Below, in pieces: positions 16,740-24,214 of a DNA stretch of 64,000 nt (position 1 is the first letter of the stretch; each line of letters starts with the position of its first letter). Below the pieces are notes generated by a model, which saw only the letters and a list, made by a program, of their open reading frames with translations, had not been told where the DNA came from and ran no database searches. This DNA comes from Verrucomicrobiota bacterium. GTDB taxonomy: Bacteria > Chlamydiota > Chlamydiia > Chlamydiales > SM23-39. Location: NCBI GenBank assembly GCA_018968815.1, contig JAGWZL010000003.1:1-64000 (forward strand), given 5' to 3'. The position numbers were made by a program, and so were the translations under genes.

Positions 16740-17046
16740 GGGATGGGCATTGATGAACATGATTGTATGTGCGCGGTAGCGTGGGGGATGCGAAGGGGGC
16801 TTCCCCCTTATGCCTGGCGCGCGGGGGGACCCACCGAAGGTGGGGCCGACGCGCCAGCCCTTGGCTTCATCTCGCAAAGAGAAAATGCAGCGCAGGCGAG
16901 AGACCGTTTCGGGCGTGGGGGTAGTGCTTTGCACACCCCCGAGCCGAGCACGCGTTTTATCGAAGTGAGATGAAGCCTGCTGGGCGCGGGGGCGCAGCGC
17001 GCGTAGTCGCGCGTAGCATGCCCGACGTCTATTTCTTCTCTCTCTT
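16740..17046 (-). repeat. Right arm of the ~308-bp GC-rich inverted repeat
   Basis: The inverse of 13612-13919, about 97% identical by eye, ending in the polypyrimidine ATTTCTTCTCTCTCTT. With the left arm it bounds a 2.8-kb segment that carries two accessory genes. Confidence 0.9.
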
Positions 17047-17070
17047 TCTTTTTCTTTCTCTCTATGCTTA

Positions 17071-17823
17071 TTATCTGATGTCTTGGGTGGCGGGGAGTGA
17101 AGGAAGTGCCTCTAAACATTCTCGCAGAACGACTCCCTTCTCGTTTTGAGAGTCAATCTCTTTGAGAACATGCTGTTGAGCATAATGGTCGATTAAAGGG
17201 GCCGTTTGTGAACGATATACTTCAAGCCGCTGACGAACCACCGCCACTGTATCGTCCGCCCTCTGAAATAATAAACCCCCACAAACATCGCAAATCGCCG
17301 CAACCTTCGGAGGATCAAAGGTCTTGTGATAGGGCCTTCCACAATCTTTACAAGCAATACGCCCAGTAATCCGCTCAACAATCCGCTCATCAGGAAGATT
17401 CAGGTTGAGCACCACAAGCTGCACTTTGCCGATCAGCCGCTCATCAAGAGATCTCGCTTGCAAAAGCGTGCGCGGAAAACCATCGAGAATATACCCCGCC
17501 TTGCAATCTTCTTGCGACACACGATCAAAAAGCATGTTCAAAACGAGTTCGTCAGGAACCAAATTCCCTCGGTCTATGTACTCTTTCGCCTGCTTCCCAA
17601 GCAGCGTTTGTTGCCGAAAATGCTCGCGAAAAAGATCGCCCGTCGAAATGTGCGGAATCCCAAGATGCACACTCAATGGCCCCGCATGCGTCCCCTTGCC
17701 AGCCCCAGGAGGCCCCATCAAAATCACCACAAGAGGCTTTTGACTCTCGACACGAGAAACCACAGACGCATGAGCGCTCAATACACCGACCATAAATATG
17801 AATCCAATTAATCGTTTTAGCAT
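17071..17823 (-). CDS. adk: Adenylate kinase with an N-terminal signal peptide
   Basis: Catalyses ATP + AMP = 2 ADP. The P-loop GPPGAGKGT is at 37-45. The AMP-binding region has HISTGDLFREH, and GYILDGFPRTLLQA is the family signature. The LID carries four cysteines in two CxxC pairs (CKDCGRPYHKTF ... CDVCGG), a zinc-binding LID. The first 20 residues (MLKRLIGFIFMVGVLSAHAS) look like a cleavable signal peptide with an AHA cleavage site, placing the enzyme outside the cytoplasm. This is unusual, because adenylate kinases normally start within a few residues of the P-loop strand. A mature-type start without the leader would need Met36, too close to the P-loop, so the leader belongs to the protein. 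Confidence 0.88.
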   Translation of the reverse strand: MLKRLIGFIFMVGVLSAHASVVSRVESQKPLVVILMGPPGAGKGTHAGPLSVHLGIPHISTGDLFREHFRQQTLLGKQAKEYIDRGNLVPDELVLNMLFDRVSQEDCKAGYILDGFPRTLLQARSLDERLIGKVQLVVLNLNLPDERIVERITGRIACKDCGRPYHKTFDPPKVAAICDVCGGLLFQRADDTVAVVRQRLEVYRSQTAPLIDHYAQQHVLKEIDSQNEKGVVLRECLEALPSLPATQDIR

Positions 17824-17857
17824 GGCAATCAGCCATGATAGCGACTATCCCTATTAT

Positions 17858-18292
17858 TTACGAGATGTTTATGTGAAACGTCTTTCCCGTCTTAATGGAA
17901 TTGCTAATCGCGCAATCCTTGATCGCACTATCAAGAATTTTCTTTGTCTTCTCCCGATCAGAAGCGCCCGTAATGTCAAAAAATACATCGGCCTGCGTCA
18001 TCACAAAACCCGTTTCCCCAGGAAGCCGGTCCAAAGTCAATTGCACACGCCCCCGAATCTCTTGAAACGTCAATCCCGATTTTTCCGCATATACCTTGAA
18101 CGTCGCAATCAAACAATTGAGCAGCGCCAACCCAAAAAAATCCTCAGGAGAATACCCATTGCCAGGTCCCATAAATTCAGGCGGAATCGCACACGCAATC
18201 GGAGAAAGCTTGTGCGCTTCTCCTTTCCATTGAGAAGCAATCCCCGAACTCGCAAGAGCCCTCACTTCAAAAGTCATAGGAAACTTGATCAT
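17858..18292 (-). CDS. OsmC/Ohr-family hydroperoxide-related protein
   Basis: A 144-residue protein of the OsmC fold. It has the helix SPEDFFGLALLNCLIATFKVYA with a Cys in the central-helix position of the OsmC/Ohr peroxidatic cysteine. The later strand and helix region reads TGASDREKTKKILDSAIKDC with a second Cys near residue 131. Family members reduce organic hydroperoxides or act in sulfur/thiol stress. It is transcribed away from the small gene at 18388, with about 95 bp between them, and sits upstream of adenylate kinase on the same strand. Confidence 0.85.
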   Translation of the reverse strand: MIKFPMTFEVRALASSGIASQWKGEAHKLSPIACAIPPEFMGPGNGYSPEDFFGLALLNCLIATFKVYAEKSGLTFQEIRGRVQLTLDRLPGETGFVMTQADVFFDITGASDREKTKKILDSAIKDCAISNSIKTGKTFHINIS

Positions 18293-18337
18293 ACCTTATT
18301 GGGATATCAGATCGCCCCATTATAATCATTATTTTTG

Positions 18338-18366
18338 TTGAAAAATGCTCCGCAGAAGAGTATACT
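18338..18366 (+). promoter_or_regulatory. Strong sigma66/70-type promoter
   Basis: TTGAAA (18338-18343), exactly 17 bp, TATACT (18361-18366). The predicted start is about 15 nt before the Shine-Dalgarno/ATG of the 55-residue protein at 18388. It could also serve the SET operon. Confidence 0.65.
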
Positions 18367-18387
18367 TTCCCCTACAACGAGGAATTG

Positions 18388-18555
18388 ATGATGGATCACA
18401 CACCGAATCAAACAACTGTTCTTGATGTGACAAAAGGTCTCGGTTTTGGCTTCCTTTACCATCCCGTGATCGGATTAAAAAGAAATGGAAAACGGATCCC
18501 CTTGATCCCCCGTTTGCCTATGCTGCGACCCAAAAAAATAAAAAAAATCTTGTAA
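18388..18555 (+). CDS. Small 55-residue protein of unknown function
   Basis: Not recognised. It begins MMDHTPNQTTVLDVTKGLGF and ends in a Pro/Lys/Leu-rich basic tail (PRLPMLRPKKIKKIL). Support for a real gene comes from context: a near-consensus promoter, a Shine-Dalgarno (GAGGAA) 5 nt before the ATG, and an in-frame stop 42 bp before the SET gene. The basic tail could bind nucleic acid or membrane. It may be a leader gene of the SET-SET-outer membrane protein operon. Confidence 0.6.
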   Translation: MMDHTPNQTTVLDVTKGLGFGFLYHPVIGLKRNGKRIPLIPRLPMLRPKKIKKIL

Positions 18556-18597
18556 TCCCACCCCAAGCCATGTTAATACAACTTCTCTTCACACAAA

Positions 18598-19539
18598 ATG
18601 AGGTGTTGTTTGGTACATGCCATCTTGCTCCCTAAAACATGCGCCCTGTTAAAAGGCGAAACTGAGAAAAGGGTATTAGACATCTTGCTCGACCGGTTAT
18701 CCCAGAAAAAAATTTCTTGGGAGACATTCGAAAGCCAAGTCGAGGATCCCGCGCTGCTCACACGACTCACTTCCCGATATCTTTCCCGCACTCTTCTCCA
18801 CTTAGCCGTGTTGGAAAATCGACTCAATTGGATCGAGCTCTATAAAGATGAACCGCTCCTCAAGACGCGCCGGGATCAATTGGGGTTAAGCCCTTTGGAT
18901 CTGGCCCATCTTTTGCACCGCAAGGAAGCTCTTCAGATCCTCCAATCTCCTACAGATATGCACAAGGTTCCTGAGTACCCAGCAATCGATCATTTCGAAT
19001 ATCTCCAGGCTCCGATTTTTGAAAACAAAGAGGGACTTGAAGAGGTGTTAGCCACCGTCGCCAAGTCCAAAAATGAAGATAAAATCCCAGCGGAAAAAAT
19101 TTGGTTGGGCATCTACTTCGATAAAGAGATTCTAAACAGTTTGCATCCGCCCATCGAGATCCGAAAAATCAACGACCGAGTCGGTTGTGGAGTGTTCACC
19201 TTAAAACCGATTCCTCCTTGCACTTTTGTAGGGGAATATGCCGGAATCATCCAACAAAGAGCGCCCAAACAACTGAAGGAAAAGAAATACTGTTTGCGCT
19301 ACACGATTTGGGAGGGGAAAAGAAATTTTTGCATAGACGCAGAGCACTTGGGCAATTTCACCCGCTTCATCAACCATAGCGCCCGACCCAACCTGGGTGT
19401 GCAGTCTCTGTATTGGAGAGGCATTCCGCGGATGGTGTTTCTCTCTTTAAGAGAGATCGGCGCAGGGGAGCAGCTTACGTTTGATTATGGCTCCCATTAC
19501 TTAAAGCACCACCATAAAGAATTAACCGATGATTTTTGA
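18598..19539 (+). CDS. SET-domain methyltransferase with ankyrin-like N-terminus
   Basis: A 313-residue protein. Residues about 65-115 look like ankyrin-type helices (LLHLAVLENRLNWIELY, GLSPLDLAHLLHRKEALQIL). The C-terminal ~120 residues are a SET domain. The GxG motif is VGCGVFTLKPIP (195-206). The cofactor and catalytic knot FINHSARPN (257-265) pairs with FDYGSHY (295-301). SET enzymes transfer methyl groups from S-adenosylmethionine to lysines, and chlamydial SET proteins (NUE of C. trachomatis) are reported to be secreted and to methylate histones. No post-SET cysteines are obvious. The gene overlaps a second SET gene by 11 bp, so both are translated from one message. Confidence 0.88.
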   Translation: MRCCLVHAILLPKTCALLKGETEKRVLDILLDRLSQKKISWETFESQVEDPALLTRLTSRYLSRTLLHLAVLENRLNWIELYKDEPLLKTRRDQLGLSPLDLAHLLHRKEALQILQSPTDMHKVPEYPAIDHFEYLQAPIFENKEGLEEVLATVAKSKNEDKIPAEKIWLGIYFDKEILNSLHPPIEIRKINDRVGCGVFTLKPIPPCTFVGEYAGIIQQRAPKQLKEKKYCLRYTIWEGKRNFCIDAEHLGNFTRFINHSARPNLGVQSLYWRGIPRMVFLSLREIGAGEQLTFDYGSHYLKHHHKELTDDF

Positions 19540-20128
19540 AAAAGAAGGGCGCCAGATCTCTTTGGAAGAATTCGAAAAGCTGACGGGCGCCAAGTGGAAG
19601 AGGGCTCTCGAATTTGAGAATGAAAAGATTCTCTCCGAACTGAAAAGGCGATGTGAAAAGCTCTATCGCAAAGGAGAGCTGACGGTGGAACAGGCTTGGC
19701 TAGGGAAATATTTCGAAAGCGATATTGTGAACCAAAAAGAGCCCCATGTAGCCATCCGCTATATTGATCCGCAGTTGGGCTGGGGGGTTTTCGCTCTTCA
19801 GGATTTCAGAAAGATGGAGTTCGTCGCTGAATATGTGGGCAAAGTCAGAAAAAGAAAAAAAGAGGACGAGAAAAACGCCTACTGCTTCGAGTATGCGCTG
19901 TGCGCGGGTCTGTCTTCTCCCTATACCATCGATGCCCAAGAGCAAGGAGCCGTAGCCCGCTACATCAATCACAGCGATACCCCCAACCTCAATTCGGCTC
20001 TCGCTACATTTGACCATTTGAGCCATGTGATTCTCTTTGCAAAAGAACCGATTGCGAAAGGGGCCCAGCTGTGTTACGATTATGGACCCGATTATTGGTC
20101 CAAACGGAATGCGCCTCGCTCTCTATGA
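19529..20128 (+). CDS. Second SET-domain methyltransferase, tandem with the first
   Basis: A 199-residue protein that shares the SET layout with its upstream neighbour but not the ankyrin-like part. The GxG region is LGWGVFALQDF (83-93), the pseudoknot YINHSDTPNL (145-154), and the catalytic CYDYGPDYW (182-190). A conserved pre-SET stretch WLGKYFES matches WLGIYFDK in the first protein, indicating an ancient duplication. The substrate is unknown, with host or chlamydial proteins (for example histone-like proteins) as candidates. Its stop overlaps the ATG of the outer membrane protein gene (ATGA). Confidence 0.88.
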   Translation: MIFEKEGRQISLEEFEKLTGAKWKRALEFENEKILSELKRRCEKLYRKGELTVEQAWLGKYFESDIVNQKEPHVAIRYIDPQLGWGVFALQDFRKMEFVAEYVGKVRKRKKEDEKNAYCFEYALCAGLSSPYTIDAQEQGAVARYINHSDTPNLNSALATFDHLSHVILFAKEPIAKGAQLCYDYGPDYWSKRNAPRSL

Positions 20129-20937
20129 GAAAAAAGATCTTTTGCACCCTTTTTGCAGCCTCTCTTTGGGCGACCGTGAATGAGCCCTTGCGGTGGGAGA
20201 TTTTTTCAGGCTACCGGAACGACCGGATCCACTGGCATCTGCAAGAGCCAGGTGAAGAGGGGGCGCTCACATTGAGCGAGGTCTATCGAGACGTGCAATA
20301 TTGGCTGAATGGGCTCGTTCTCAAAGCGATCCATCGCGATCTGGTCGTTTTTGTCCGGGGCGCCTACGGGGCCTTCGGCAAGGGAAAGTTAACGCAACGC
20401 TATGAGCCGATGAACCCCGCTGACCCCCATATTCACTCATCCACCGATGGCTGGTGCGCCGATGCATCGGGCTATGTTGGCTATGCGGTCAATCTCACAG
20501 CAGACCGCCCCTACAAAGTGCTCCTCGTGCCGTTGATTGGGTACGCAGGTTATTTTGAGCAAATTCATAAAATGGCTCTGTCAGAACATTTTCGATTGGT
20601 ATGGAATGGATGGTTTATCGGAGCTCAATGGATCTTTGAGACAAGCGGGCCCGCCATTTTTACAGCCGGTTGGTCCTACAATATGATGCATAACCGAGCG
20701 CATACCCATGTTGGGGAGACTTCATTGAAAACCAGTTCGGGTGGCAACAAGGGGCAACTCGGCTGGGCCCAAATGGACTGGCGGATCGGATCCTTGTGGA
20801 GAATCGGTCTAGGCGGGGAGATGCTCTACCTGACCACCCGCATTGTCGATGCAGCGCTCTCAAGCGGCCCCGATCAAAAATTCAAACTCCGCTGGATTCC
20901 TATTTCCGGCTGGGTACAAACATCGAGGACTTTTTAA
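20125..20937 (+). CDS. Outer-membrane beta-barrel-like protein
   Basis: A 270-residue protein with a signal peptide (MRKKIFCTLFAASLWATVNE). The body consists of alternating aromatic/polar strands rich in Trp, Tyr and Gly (FSGYRNDRIHWHLQE, VVFVRGAYGAFGKG, LWRIGLGGEMLYLTTRIVD). It is reminiscent of the MOMP-like or OmpW-like barrels of environmental chlamydiae. No C-terminal Phe motif is typical, although the protein ends in TF. The ATG overlaps the TGA of the SET gene, and rlmB starts immediately after its TAA. This is a four-gene operon SET-SET-barrel-rlmB. Confidence 0.65.
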   Translation: MRKKIFCTLFAASLWATVNEPLRWEIFSGYRNDRIHWHLQEPGEEGALTLSEVYRDVQYWLNGLVLKAIHRDLVVFVRGAYGAFGKGKLTQRYEPMNPADPHIHSSTDGWCADASGYVGYAVNLTADRPYKVLLVPLIGYAGYFEQIHKMALSEHFRLVWNGWFIGAQWIFETSGPAIFTAGWSYNMMHNRAHTHVGETSLKTSSGGNKGQLGWAQMDWRIGSLWRIGLGGEMLYLTTRIVDAALSSGPDQKFKLRWIPISGWVQTSRTF

Positions 20938-21693
20938 ATGAACGACCCCCATTCTTACGCGCGTCTGCCTCCGAAGGATCAACTCATCATGGGAGCTCAT
21001 GCCATCGATGAGCTGCTCCGCTACGCCCCAGAAAAAATCATTCAAATCTACACCGTTCAAAATAAAAAAAGCCCCCTTTTGCAAGAGGCGAAAGCATTGG
21101 GAGTGCAGATTTTGACCGTTTCAGAATCGACTCTCACGAAAATGGCCGGATCGGACTCCCATCAAGGGTTTGTCGCCCACATTCGGGGGCGCACCTTTTT
21201 AGACGTCGAAACGTTTCTGGAAACGGCTCCAGAGCAATCGCTCGTGCTGATGATGGATCAGATTTTCGATCCCCAAAATTTTGGAGCGCTCATCCGTTCA
21301 GCCGAGTGTTTTGGGGCCTCTGCCGTCGTCTGGTCCAAAAATCGGGGGTCCGATTTGACGCCAACCGCCTCCAAAGCCAGTTCCGGCGCCAGCGAATTGA
21401 TCCCGCTCATTCGCATCTCCAATCTGGCGAGCGCAGTCGATGCCTTTAAAAAAGGGGGGTTTGAAATTGTAGCCGCTTTGCTAGATCCTAAGTCCGAATC
21501 GGCCTACACTTTTCAGTGCCCAGAGAGAACGGTTTTGATTGTCGGGTCGGAAGGGGAGGGGATTCAGCCGCTTCTTCGCAAAAAGGCAGACCGGTCGGTC
21601 TACTTGCCCATGCAAGGCAAAATCAGCTCTCTCAATGTGGCCCAGGCCACAGCGGCTCTCTTAGCCTTGTTTCGGAGGACGGGGCCAAGGTAA
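20938..21693 (+). CDS. rlmB: 23S rRNA 2'-O-methyltransferase, SpoU/TrmH family (RlmB-like)
   Basis: A SPOUT-fold methyltransferase of 251 residues. The N-terminal substrate-binding domain begins IMGAHAIDELLR. The SpoU motifs are DQIFDPQNFGALIRSAECFG (motif 1), IVGSEGEGI (motif 2) and YLPMQGKISSLNVAQATAALL (motif 3, knot). RlmB methylates G2251 of 23S rRNA in E. coli. The close relative TrmH acts on tRNA Gm18, and the presence of the YjfH-type N-terminal domain favours RlmB. It is the last gene of its operon and its 3' end overlaps the convergent gene at 21661 by 33 bp. Confidence 0.9.
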   Translation: MNDPHSYARLPPKDQLIMGAHAIDELLRYAPEKIIQIYTVQNKKSPLLQEAKALGVQILTVSESTLTKMAGSDSHQGFVAHIRGRTFLDVETFLETAPEQSLVLMMDQIFDPQNFGALIRSAECFGASAVVWSKNRGSDLTPTASKASSGASELIPLIRISNLASAVDAFKKGGFEIVAALLDPKSESAYTFQCPERTVLIVGSEGEGIQPLLRKKADRSVYLPMQGKISSLNVAQATAALLALFRRTGPR

Positions 21694-21954
21694 CGAGATG
21701 CTCGTTTGCCCATGCCCTGCAAGCCACGCGGCTACATCGATTTCCAACACTTTGGCTTGATCCACGACTTCCATCAGTTCGACCCAAGATTTGGACAGGG
21801 AGGCCTCATCGATGAAAGCTAACACCTGATTGTAATAGCCATCTTCCGTATCGACCAGCCCTTCATCAATGCAGCGGCTTAAGTTCATTTGGATCGCTTT
21901 TAAATTGTCGACCACATCGCTTTTAGCTTCAAGGAATTCGAGATCTTTTGCCAT
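21661..21954 (-). CDS. Small acidic protein downstream of tyrP
   Basis: A 97-residue soluble, mainly helical protein (MAKDLEFLEAKSDVVDNLK, ALAFIDEASLSKSW-like pattern) of no recognised family. It starts 7 bp after the tyrP stop on the same strand, and its end overlaps rlmB tail to tail. It has Trp-containing C-terminal helices (EIDVAAWLAGHG). A longer upstream reading would extend into tyrP and is not needed. Confidence 0.6.
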   Translation of the reverse strand: MAKDLEFLEAKSDVVDNLKAIQMNLSRCIDEGLVDTEDGYYNQVLAFIDEASLSKSWVELMEVVDQAKVLEIDVAAWLAGHGQTSISLPWPRPPKQG

Positions 21955-21961
21955 GGGCGCC

Positions 21962-23152
21962 CTACATTTGTTGGAGGATTTCTCCTGCCAGGATGAATAG
22001 AGCAAAAGCCATTAAAATGACAAGCATGGTTTTACCGCCTGGCAGTTGCATTTGTTCGTGGCCATAGCGCTTGATGTATCTGCCGACCCAAGCGAGCAGG
22101 GGAGGCATGAGGCCAAAGAGAAAGGCGCAGCTGATGCCGCCGGCATAACCGAGGGCCACCAAAAAGATATTGGGGTAGATGATCGCGAAAATCACAGGGA
22201 CCCCAAAGACGAGAAGGCATAAGGTGAGTCGTTTGCCCCCTTTTTTCTGCCATTTCAAACCATCCGCTAAAAAGTCGAAGAAGGAGAGGGCGAGGGGAAT
22301 GAACGAGGTGGTCAGGGCAAAAAAGGCAAAATATTTCCCGATGTTAAATACGGTTGGAATGAGCTGTTTGAGCGGGCCAATTGCGTTTTGACCCTGTTTG
22401 CCCGCCTCGATCAACCCTCCCGGTCCTTCAACAGGAATGATCCCTAAGATGACCAACTCCCAAAGGCCGTAAATGAGCAGGGGAATGGAGGAACCCAAAA
22501 TGATGGCGAGCCTGATTTTTTTTACATTGCGCTCCATGTAGGTCATGAGCGTTGGGATAATGATTTGATAAGTGAATGCGGTGAAGAGGATGGGGAAAGC
22601 GATCCAGGCCCGTCCCCAATTCGCATAGTTCAGCAAATGGGCATCGATATGCTGGATAGACACGCCCACAAAGGCAAAATAGCTGATGACCACTCCGCTA
22701 ATCAAAATCATATTTAACCGGTCCACTGAGCGAGCGCCCAAATAGATCACAGGCGCCAACACTCCAGAGTAGATCACGACAGCCAGCCAATTCGGGAGCG
22801 CCCATCCGGTGATATCCAGAAGGACCGCACCCCCTCCGGCTGCATGGGCGATCATCACTGTCCCGAAGAGAAACAGGTAGATGACCCAAAAGATGCCTTT
22901 GCCGATCGGGCCTAAAATTTTTTCAGCCATGGAAATGAAGCTGGTGTCTTTGGGCATCCAAAGGCTCACCTCTAACAGCAACAGGCCTGTGCACAGCATG
23001 AAAGCCCAGCACACAAGATAGATAAAAATAGAGGGGACGAATCCTGCAGGGCCCGTGGCGACAGGAAGAGCGAGCATCCCTACGCCAATCGCCGTACCAG
23101 CGATCAACAAAGTTCCCCCGACAACGTGACCCATGGAATGCATGACTCTCAT
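21962..23152 (-). CDS. tyrP: Tyrosine/tryptophan permease (TyrP-type, HAAAP family)
   Basis: An inner-membrane aromatic amino acid:H+ symporter with 11 hydrophobic helices in 396 residues. The N-terminal family signature is GGTLLIAGTAIGVGMLALPV, with GPAGFVPSIFIYLVCWAFM following. Later signatures are TYQIIIPTLMTYM and ALTTSFIPLALSFFDFLADG. Chlamydiae depend on host aromatic amino acids and keep one or more tyrP copies. The substrate range (Tyr versus Trp) cannot be decided. Three clustered Met codons (1, 4 and 7) are possible starts. The small gene at 21661 follows in the same transcription unit. Confidence 0.93.
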   Translation of the reverse strand: MRVMHSMGHVVGGTLLIAGTAIGVGMLALPVATGPAGFVPSIFIYLVCWAFMLCTGLLLLEVSLWMPKDTSFISMAEKILGPIGKGIFWVIYLFLFGTVMIAHAAGGGAVLLDITGWALPNWLAVVIYSGVLAPVIYLGARSVDRLNMILISGVVISYFAFVGVSIQHIDAHLLNYANWGRAWIAFPILFTAFTYQIIIPTLMTYMERNVKKIRLAIILGSSIPLLIYGLWELVILGIIPVEGPGGLIEAGKQGQNAIGPLKQLIPTVFNIGKYFAFFALTTSFIPLALSFFDFLADGLKWQKKGGKRLTLCLLVFGVPVIFAIIYPNIFLVALGYAGGISCAFLFGLMPPLLAWVGRYIKRYGHEQMQLPGGKTMLVILMAFALFILAGEILQQM

Positions 23153-23371
23153 AAAACCCCTATTTTTGCTGAGAGCATAACAGATCTGTCTGAAAAAGGG
23201 GAATGTAAATGAAGAAAACCTTCAAAATAACCCAGAAAATCGACGCAAAATTTTATTGAAATTAGGTTCCTGCACCAAACCGGCGATCCGCGTGAACTGT
23301 TTTGCCAAGTTCCGGCTTTCAAAAAAGATGGAAACCGAGTATAGTGGTGCGCTCTAAAAAGGAGCATCACT

Positions 23372-23833
23372 ATGACAACTGCATTCAGAGTAGAAGAACT
23401 TGTGCAGATAGCCAACAATTTACCCCGGCAATATCCAAATTCTCCAGGGGAACGCATTGCAGCAATGAACGGGGTGATCGAGGAACTCCGCGCGTATCCT
23501 CGGACAGATTTAACTCCGGGCCAAGTAGCAATGATCAGAGATACAATTACCGCAGTTCAAATTCAAATCGCTTCGATTAGAGAAGAGGCCGAGAGGGCCG
23601 TGCTCGCATTGTTTCCGCCCGCAGCAACTACTAGTACTAGGGCAGCCACATCTGCACAGCAAGCTGTCACGCCAGCATCCGATCTGTGCGCGCGCATTTT
23701 GGAGGTGTTTAAACAGGCCCTTCAAATCCTGATGAATTGCATTTCTTACCTTTTTGCAGCCGTAACGAGCGCGCCACCACCGCAGACTGGGGCAGCCTCT
23801 CAAGAGGTCTCTTCAGACTGCATAAGAGTTTAA
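23372..23833 (+). CDS. Orphan 153-residue protein with one hydrophobic segment
   Basis: Not recognised. The N-terminal ~80 residues are helical and soluble (VEELVQIANNLPRQYPNSPG, IRDTITAVQIQIASIREEAERAV). A Thr/Ala/Ser-rich linker follows, then a hydrophobic Cys-containing helix (ALQILMNCISYLFAAVTS, about 119-136) and a short polar tail. It is preceded by AAGGAG at good spacing and by TATAGT at 23340-23345. The form (soluble head, one membrane helix, no signal peptide) fits a secreted inclusion-membrane or translocated protein, but this is inference. Confidence 0.65.
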   Translation: MTTAFRVEELVQIANNLPRQYPNSPGERIAAMNGVIEELRAYPRTDLTPGQVAMIRDTITAVQIQIASIREEAERAVLALFPPAATTSTRAATSAQQAVTPASDLCARILEVFKQALQILMNCISYLFAAVTSAPPPQTGAASQEVSSDCIRV

Positions 23834-23862
23834 CATAACATGTATTATCAGACGTTCTAAAA

Positions 23863-23887
23863 GGACGCCATTTCGTATATGGCGTCC
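23863..23887. terminator. Stem-loop between convergent genes
   Basis: GGACGCCAT / ATGGCGTCC, perfect 9-bp stem with a 7-nt loop, between the 3' ends of the orphan gene and the PspC gene. It has no T-run on either side, so it may be a bidirectional stabiliser and not a classic terminator. Confidence 0.45.
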
Positions 23888-23901
23888 AATCGTCGGCATC
23901 C

Positions 23902-24102
23902 TTATTTGGATCGGGGTTCTTCAGGTATAACCATCCAAGCGATGATATACGTGAGGAACATGGGCACTAGGCCTGTACCAATAAAAAGGAAGATGGCGAT
24001 GAGGCGAACGAGAGTAACATCAGTATTCAGATACTGAGCCAATCCCCCGCACACTCCACCTATTTTCCTGTCGTGACGAGACCGATATAGTTTTTTCATC
24101 AT
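23902..24102 (-). CDS. PspC-domain small membrane protein
   Basis: A 66-residue protein with the full PspC pattern: [20 protein letters not shown] at the N-terminus, a Tyr-Leu-Asn-Thr-Asp start of the next element, and a single membrane helix ([20 protein letters not shown]). It ends in MVIPEEP, typical of the family. PspC is part of envelope-stress (phage-shock) systems. No pspA or pspB is next to it. The promoter side faces the beta-propeller gene. Confidence 0.88.
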   Translation of the reverse strand: MMKKLYRSRHDRKIGGVCGGLAQYLNTDVTLVRLIAIFLFIGTGLVPMFLTYIIAWMVIPEEPRSK

Positions 24103-24214
24103 ATGACCCTACAAACTACCGTTTTTCCATAACCGCACCCTACCAACTCAGATTTTTCCTGGCCATTAAAAAGAAAAATTGATAGCCTATACGGCCAAGT
24201 TTTTAGATGGGAGT

